NCBI GenBank assembly: GCA_005889395.1
Contig: VBFX01000080.1
Location: forward strand, 1-9,782
Direction: 5' to 3'
Length of the DNA: 9,782 nucleotides
Source: Chloroflexota bacterium
GTDB taxonomy: Bacteria > Chloroflexota > Dormibacteria > CF-121
Part shown: one piece after another, positions 6,215-9,782 of the stretch
Numbering within the stretch: position 1 is the stretch's first letter
How the letters are laid out: every line of letters begins with the position of its first letter
Position numbers and translations under genes: made by a program
Notes under the pieces: generated by a model
Seen by the model: the letters and a program-made list of their open reading frames with translations, nothing else
Told to the model about the DNA's origin: nothing
The model's database searches: none

Positions 6215-7888
6215 ATGGCACCGGCCCCGTTTGTTACATGTGAACGGGCGGCGGGTTACCGTTTGCTAACGGGCGGTCGCGCGGCCCCGCGTATCCTGAA
6301 ACGGACCTTGCGCCCCGAGATCGAATCCGAGCTGGCCCCTGTGCCGCGACTCCCTTCGCCCGCGGGGTCATGGCGTCAACGGCTTTTACTGCCGCTCGCC
6401 TTTACCGGCGGGCTGGCGAGCCTGGGCATCGAGTTTGCCGCTGCGCGCTTGCTGGCGCCGTTCTTCGGACAATCGCTGTTCATTTGGGGGACGCTGATCG
6501 GTCTGATCTTGATTTACCTGACGATCGGGTATTACGCCGGCGGCCGCCTGGCCGACCGCCGCCCGGACGCGAGACTGCTCTTTCAGTTGGTCGCGGCAGC
6601 TGCCCTGCTTACCGCGGCCATCCCGATCGTGTCGCGACCGATCCTTTCGCTGGCCCAGACCGGCTTCGCGCAGCTGTCCGTCGGGCTGGTCCTTGGCTCG
6701 CTGATCTCCGTCATCGTGCTGTTCGCCGCGCCGGTGATCCTGCTCGGCATGGTCTCGCCCTTCGTGATCCGGCTTCGCATCCGGGAGTTGGAAACGGCGG
6801 GCAACGCAGCGGGCGCCGTTTACGCCCTGTCGACGCTGGGCAGCATCCTGGGGACGTTCCTGCCGGTCTTCTGGCTGATCCCGACGTACGGGACACGTCC
6901 CACGATTTTCGTCCTGGCGTTTCTGCTGGGGGCGATCTCCACTGCCGGGCTCTACGAGCCGGGCCGCCGCCGCTTGTATCTATTGATTCCGGTTGTGATC
7001 GTAGCGCTGGCGCTGCTGTCGGGTGGGGCGATCCGCGGCGCGGCCTACGGGGTCCGCGTCTATGAAACCGAGTCGGCCTATAACTACATCCAGGTCATTC
7101 GTACGGGCACCGAGACCCAGTTGCTGCTCGACGAAGGCTCGGCCGTGCACTCGATCTACGACCCGACGAGTTTATATACCCATGGCTACTGGGACGATGC
7201 CCTGCTGGCCCCCTACTTCGGCTCGGGCCGCGCTCCCAGCCGGGTCGCGCTCGTCGGTCTTGCCGGCGGCACCGTCGCGCGGCAGTTCACGGCGATCGAC
7301 GGACCAATGCCGATCGACGGCGTCGAGATCGACCCGAAGATCGTCGACGTCGGCCGGCGCTACTTCGACATGACGGAGCCGAATCTGCACGTGACCGTCG
7401 CCGATGGGCGTTACTGGATGGCAACCCAGGCCGGACAGTACGACGTCATCCTGGTCGACGCCTACCGGCAGCCGTATATCCCGTTCTATTTGACAACGCG
7501 TGAGTTCTTCGAGAGCGCGAAGGCGCACTTGAACCCTGGCGGCGTCCTGGCGATCAACGTTGGCCGGACGCCGACGGACAATCGGCTCGTCGACGCCCTC
7601 AGCGGGACGCTCAACGCCGTGTTTCCGAATGTCTTTGTCCTTGACTCCAACCGGCGCTTCACGAACAGCGTGATCTACGCGACCTCCAGCCCCGCGTCCG
7701 TCGATCAATTCGCCGCCCGCGCCAGCGCCGAAACGAACCCGAAGCTCCAGCCGATCGCGGCCGAGGCGCTGCAGACCGGCGGCGTCCGGCAGGTTCGCGC
7801 CAACGGCATCGTGTTCACCGACGACCTGGCGCCGGTGGAGCGCCTGATCGACGAGATCATCCTCAGCTACATCCGCAGCACGCGGTAA
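6215..7888 (+). CDS. Fused membrane protein / spermidine-synthase-like methyltransferase-fold protein
   Basis: A 557-aa protein with two parts. Residues about 56-272 contain some seven hydrophobic membrane segments (for example 57-76, 86-107, 122-144, 155-185, 199-225, 229-246, 253-272). Residues about 280-557 form a soluble Rossmann domain of the spermidine synthase family: VALVGLAGGTVARQF (344-358), VEIDPKIVDVG (370-380, acidic loop), TVADGRYWM (394-402), DVILVDAYRQPYIPFYLTTREFF (410-432) and NPGGVLAINV (440-449). The usual synthase motif D-[ST]-[ST]-D-P is replaced by DAYRQP, and the glycine loop is degenerate, so polyamine synthesis is doubtful. Fusions of this kind are widespread and uncharacterised. 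The ATG at 6215 is the only ATG before the first membrane segment; TTG at 6308 is an alternative that would remove a 31-residue unconserved-looking leader. Mrp follows after 10 bp, suggesting co-transcription. Confidence 0.9.
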   Translation: MAPAPFVTCERAAGYRLLTGGRAAPRILKRTLRPEIESELAPVPRLPSPAGSWRQRLLLPLAFTGGLASLGIEFAAARLLAPFFGQSLFIWGTLIGLILIYLTIGYYAGGRLADRRPDARLLFQLVAAAALLTAAIPIVSRPILSLAQTGFAQLSVGLVLGSLISVIVLFAAPVILLGMVSPFVIRLRIRELETAGNAAGAVYALSTLGSILGTFLPVFWLIPTYGTRPTIFVLAFLLGAISTAGLYEPGRRRLYLLIPVVIVALALLSGGAIRGAAYGVRVYETESAYNYIQVIRTGTETQLLLDEGSAVHSIYDPTSLYTHGYWDDALLAPYFGSGRAPSRVALVGLAGGTVARQFTAIDGPMPIDGVEIDPKIVDVGRRYFDMTEPNLHVTVADGRYWMATQAGQYDVILVDAYRQPYIPFYLTTREFFESAKAHLNPGGVLAINVGRTPTDNRLVDALSGTLNAVFPNVFVLDSNRRFTNSVIYATSSPASVDQFAARASAETNPKLQPIAAEALQTGGVRQVRANGIVFTDDLAPVERLIDEIILSYIRSTR

Positions 7889-7898
7889 ACTCGTCCTG

Positions 7899-8990
7899 AT
7901 GGCTGTCACGCAACTCTCAAACGAGACCGTCCTCAAGGCCCTGTCCGCGGTGCAGGATCCCGAGCTCCACCGCCCGATGATGGAGCTCAAGATGATCCAG
8001 GACGTGGCGGTCGTCGATGCCGCGACGATCGGCATGCGTGTGGTGCTGACGACACCGGCGTGCCCGCTCAAGAACAAGATCCACGACGACATCGACGCGG
8101 CGCTGGCGACCCTGCCGGGCTCGCCCAAGGCGCAGATCAAGTGGGACGCGCAGGTCTCGCGCACCGGCGGCCTGCCGCAGAAGCAACAGGTGCCGGGGGT
8201 CAAGAATATTCTCTCCGTGGGCGCCGGGAAGGGCGGCGTCGGCAAGTCGACCTGCGCCGTGAACATCGCCCTGGCCCTCTCCCAGCTCGGCGCGCGCGTC
8301 GGGGTGCTCGATGCCGACGTCTACGGCCCCAACGTGCCGATTCTTCTCGGCGCCGAACACGAGAAGCCCTATGCCGAGAACGAAAAGATCATCCCAATCC
8401 AGCGTTATGGCGTGAAAATTATCTCGATTGCGTTTTTCATCGAACCCGACAAGCCGGCCATCTGGCGCGGGCCGATGCTCTCCGGTGCCGTCAAGCAATT
8501 TCTCTTTGACGTCAACTGGGGCGAGCTGGACTATCTCGTGGTCGACCTGCCGCCCGGGACAGGCGACGTGCAGCTCACCATGTCGCAGAGCATCCCGATG
8601 ACCGGGGCGGTCGTCGTCTCGACGCCCCAGGATGTCTCGACGGCCGACGTCGGCCGCGCGATCCAGATGTTCAATACGCTCAAAGTCCCGAACCTGGGCC
8701 TCGTCGAGAACATGAGCTATTTCGTCTGCCCGCACTGCGGCCAGCGCGAGGATATTTTCGGCCACGGCGGAGCGAAAGCCCTCGCCGAAAGAATGAATAT
8801 CCCGTTTTTGGGCGAGATCCCCCTCGACCGGCGCATCCGCGAGGGTGGCGGCCCGGGCGTGCCATTGATGGTCCACGAACCGGACTCGCCACTGGCCGCC
8901 GTCTATCGTGACGTGGCATCGCACCTCGCGGCCCAGGTCAGCATCCGCAACTTCAAGCAGGCAAGCGTCATTCCGTTACGCACCATCTAG
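7899..8990 (+). CDS. mrp: Mrp/NBP35-type iron-sulfur cluster carrier ATPase
   Basis: A 363-aa cytoplasmic P-loop ATPase (ApbC/Mrp class) that binds and transfers Fe-S clusters to apoproteins; its length is typical (E. coli Mrp is 369 aa). Residues 8-90 are a MIP18/DUF59 domain (VLKALSAVQDPEL, 11-23; TPACP with C55). Then comes a deviant Walker A motif, GAGKGGVGKST (108-118; signature K111 and K116), DADVYGPN (138-145), LPPGTGD (217-223) and STPQDVSTADV (241-251). The cluster-binding CPHC motif is at 277-280 (C277, C280), followed by DIFGHGGA. The ATG at 7899 is 10 bp after the upstream stop. There is no Shine-Dalgarno site, but TAAACT (7886-7891) lies 7 bases before the ATG and could be a -10; a matching -35 is not seen. 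All key residues are present, so the protein should be functional. Confidence 0.97.
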   Translation: MAVTQLSNETVLKALSAVQDPELHRPMMELKMIQDVAVVDAATIGMRVVLTTPACPLKNKIHDDIDAALATLPGSPKAQIKWDAQVSRTGGLPQKQQVPGVKNILSVGAGKGGVGKSTCAVNIALALSQLGARVGVLDADVYGPNVPILLGAEHEKPYAENEKIIPIQRYGVKIISIAFFIEPDKPAIWRGPMLSGAVKQFLFDVNWGELDYLVVDLPPGTGDVQLTMSQSIPMTGAVVVSTPQDVSTADVGRAIQMFNTLKVPNLGLVENMSYFVCPHCGQREDIFGHGGAKALAERMNIPFLGEIPLDRRIREGGGPGVPLMVHEPDSPLAAVYRDVASHLAAQVSIRNFKQASVIPLRTI

Positions 8991-8993
8991 CTA

Positions 8994-8999
8994 TATAGT
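8994..8999 (+). promoter_or_regulatory. Candidate -10 element of the SLOG-galK pair
   Basis: TATAGT (8994-8999), inside a locally AT-rich TATATAGTT run, lies 9 bases before the TTG at 9009, right after the mrp stop. The hexamer TTCCGT at 8971-8976, 17 bp upstream, is a poor -35. This is consistent with a near-leaderless transcript. Confidence 0.3.
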
Positions 9000-9008
9000 T
9001 CGTAGTCG

Positions 9009-9497
9009 TTGAGCCCTCGACGGCGCCTGGTTGCGGTCTGTGGTGAATCAGACCCCCAGACGTCACTCGCCGATCTGGCCTTCGAGTTGGGCCGCGGCAT
9101 TGTCGAGCGAAATGCCGTCCTGGTCTGTGGCGGGCTCACCGGCGTCATGGAGCACGCGGCTCGCGGCGCCCGGGCCGCGGGTGGCTTGACGATCGGGCTC
9201 CTGCCAGGTGAAGATCCCGACGACGCGAACGAATATATCGATATCGCAATTGCAACGGGGCTTGGGCATGCCCGCAACGCGATCCTCGCCCGGACGGCCG
9301 ATGGCGTCGTCGCTCTCGGCGGCGGCCTGGGCACGCTGTCCGAGATCGCCCTCGCGCTGCGCAACCGACGGCCCACGATCGGCATCAAGACCTGGCGTTT
9401 CGACCGGGAGAATCGCAGCGAGCCGGAGCTGCCGATCGCCGAAAACGCCACGGAGGCGCTGGACTGGCTCTTCGCCCAGATGGGCCGCCCGTCATGA
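9009..9497 (+). CDS. SLOG/LOG-like (TIGR00725-type) protein
   Basis: A 162-aa Rossmann-like protein of the SLOG superfamily, related to LOG phosphoribohydrolases (once mislabelled lysine decarboxylases) and closest in pattern to the small TIGR00725 group. Motifs are: VAVCGESDPQ (8-17, first beta strand and glycine loop), VCGGLTGVMEHAARGA (39-54), GLGHARN (84-90) and GGGLGTLSEI (104-113), the counterpart of the PGGxGTxxE nucleotide-binding motif in LOG, with Gly in place of the first Pro. LOG enzymes release bases from nucleoside 5'-monophosphates; activity of this subgroup is not established. The start is TTG at 9009: an in-frame TAG at 9003-9005 rules out anything upstream, and the first strand begins six residues later. 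The stop overlaps the galactokinase ATG by four bases (ATGA), so the two are coupled. Confidence 0.88.
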   Translation: MSPRRRLVAVCGESDPQTSLADLAFELGRGIVERNAVLVCGGLTGVMEHAARGARAAGGLTIGLLPGEDPDDANEYIDIAIATGLGHARNAILARTADGVVALGGGLGTLSEIALALRNRRPTIGIKTWRFDRENRSEPELPIAENATEALDWLFAQMGRPS

Positions 9498-9782
9498 GCG
9501 CGCAGCACCAGCTCGATGAACGCGCCCGATCCGGATTCCGGCAGGCGTTTGGTTATCCGCCGGGCGCCGTGGCCGTTGCCCCCGGGCGGATCAATATCAT
9601 CGGCGAGCACACCGACTACAACGAGGGCTTCGTGCTGCCCGCCGCCATCGATCGGCACATCGCCGTCGCGCTGCGGCTGCGGCGCGACCCTCGCATCGCC
9701 CTGCGCAGCGATCGATACCAGGCGAACGTCGAGCTCGACACCTTGCCCACGCGGCGGCAGGGCAACTGGGCGGACTATCTCG
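9494..9782 (+). CDS. galK: Galactokinase (3' truncated by window edge)
   Basis: The first 96 residues of a GHMP-family kinase. It phosphorylates galactose with ATP to galactose 1-phosphate, the entry to the Leloir pathway, in the cytoplasm. The galactokinase signature is complete: PGRINIIGEHTDYNEG (30-45) followed by VLPAAID (47-53). R32, E38, H39 and D41 match the conserved sugar-contact residues, separating it from homoserine or mevalonate kinases. The GHMP glycine loop and the C-terminal half lie beyond the window. The ATG at 9494 overlaps the previous stop by four bases and is the only start compatible with the usual spacing before the signature. No other galactose genes are in view, so whether it sits in a gal operon cannot be judged. 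Confidence 0.95.
   Translation, partial: MSAQHQLDERARSGFRQAFGYPPGAVAVAPGRINIIGEHTDYNEGFVLPAAIDRHIAVALRLRRDPRIALRSDRYQANVELDTLPTRRQGNWADYL

Noticed and set aside
6201..6216. Palindromic ATACG...CGTAT and CGAGCTCG before the membrane/spermidine-synthase gene, considered as an operator
   Set aside because: The two symmetries have different centres and are short, and one overlaps the start codon. Likely chance in GC-rich DNA.

Overview
This 9.8 kb window is GC-rich, gene-dense bacterial chromosomal DNA with no mobile element, CRISPR array, tRNA or rRNA that I can see. The mix is a K+-independent H+-pyrophosphatase, an Mrp ATPase, a membrane-fused spermidine-synthase-like protein, stand-alone CinA-N and SLOG/LOG-like proteins, -10-like hexamers just upstream of several start codons, and Ala/Thr/Asp-rich small secreted proteins. 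It suggests a GC-rich Terrabacteria-type lineage such as Chloroflexota/Dormibacterota. That placement is an inference from style, not a proven assignment.

Layout, left to right. (1) 1-1276 (+): the 3' part of a FabG-like short-chain dehydrogenase, overlapped by one base by an enoyl-CoA hydratase; together they look like an acyl-CoA operon. (2) 1358-1747 (+): a small secreted protein carrying four copies of a nine-residue G-x-A-[VI]-S-x-x-A motif. (3) A perfect 12-bp hairpin separates it from a convergent CinA N-terminal-domain protein (2571-1798, -). (4) That gene diverges, with only 19 bp between start codons, from a SprT-like zinc metallopeptidase (2591-3223, +). (5) 3284-5226 (+): hppA, the membrane proton-pumping pyrophosphatase. 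It is broken by an internal loss of roughly 33-34 codons with a frameshift, and has no ordinary start codon at the expected place. (6) 5263-5604 (+): a small coiled-coil orphan with a probable leaderless promoter. (7) 6145-5645 (-): a second small secreted protein with a Cys pair and a His-rich tail, ending at an intrinsic terminator. (8) 6215-7888 and 7899-8990 (+): the membrane/spermidine-synthase fusion followed after 10 bp by the Mrp/NBP35 Fe-S ATPase. (9) 9009-9497 and 9494-9782 (+): a SLOG/LOG-like protein overlapping by 4 bases the start of galactokinase, which runs off the right edge.

Most genes are housekeeping. The parts worth a second look are the damaged hppA, the two secreted proteins that appear to share a G-x-[AC]-[VI]-S-x-[LV]-A motif, the 19-bp divergent start region with -10-like bases usable on both strands, and the recurring -10-like hexamers 6-9 bp before start codons, which point to leaderless transcription. 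I found no convincing novel multi-gene system.
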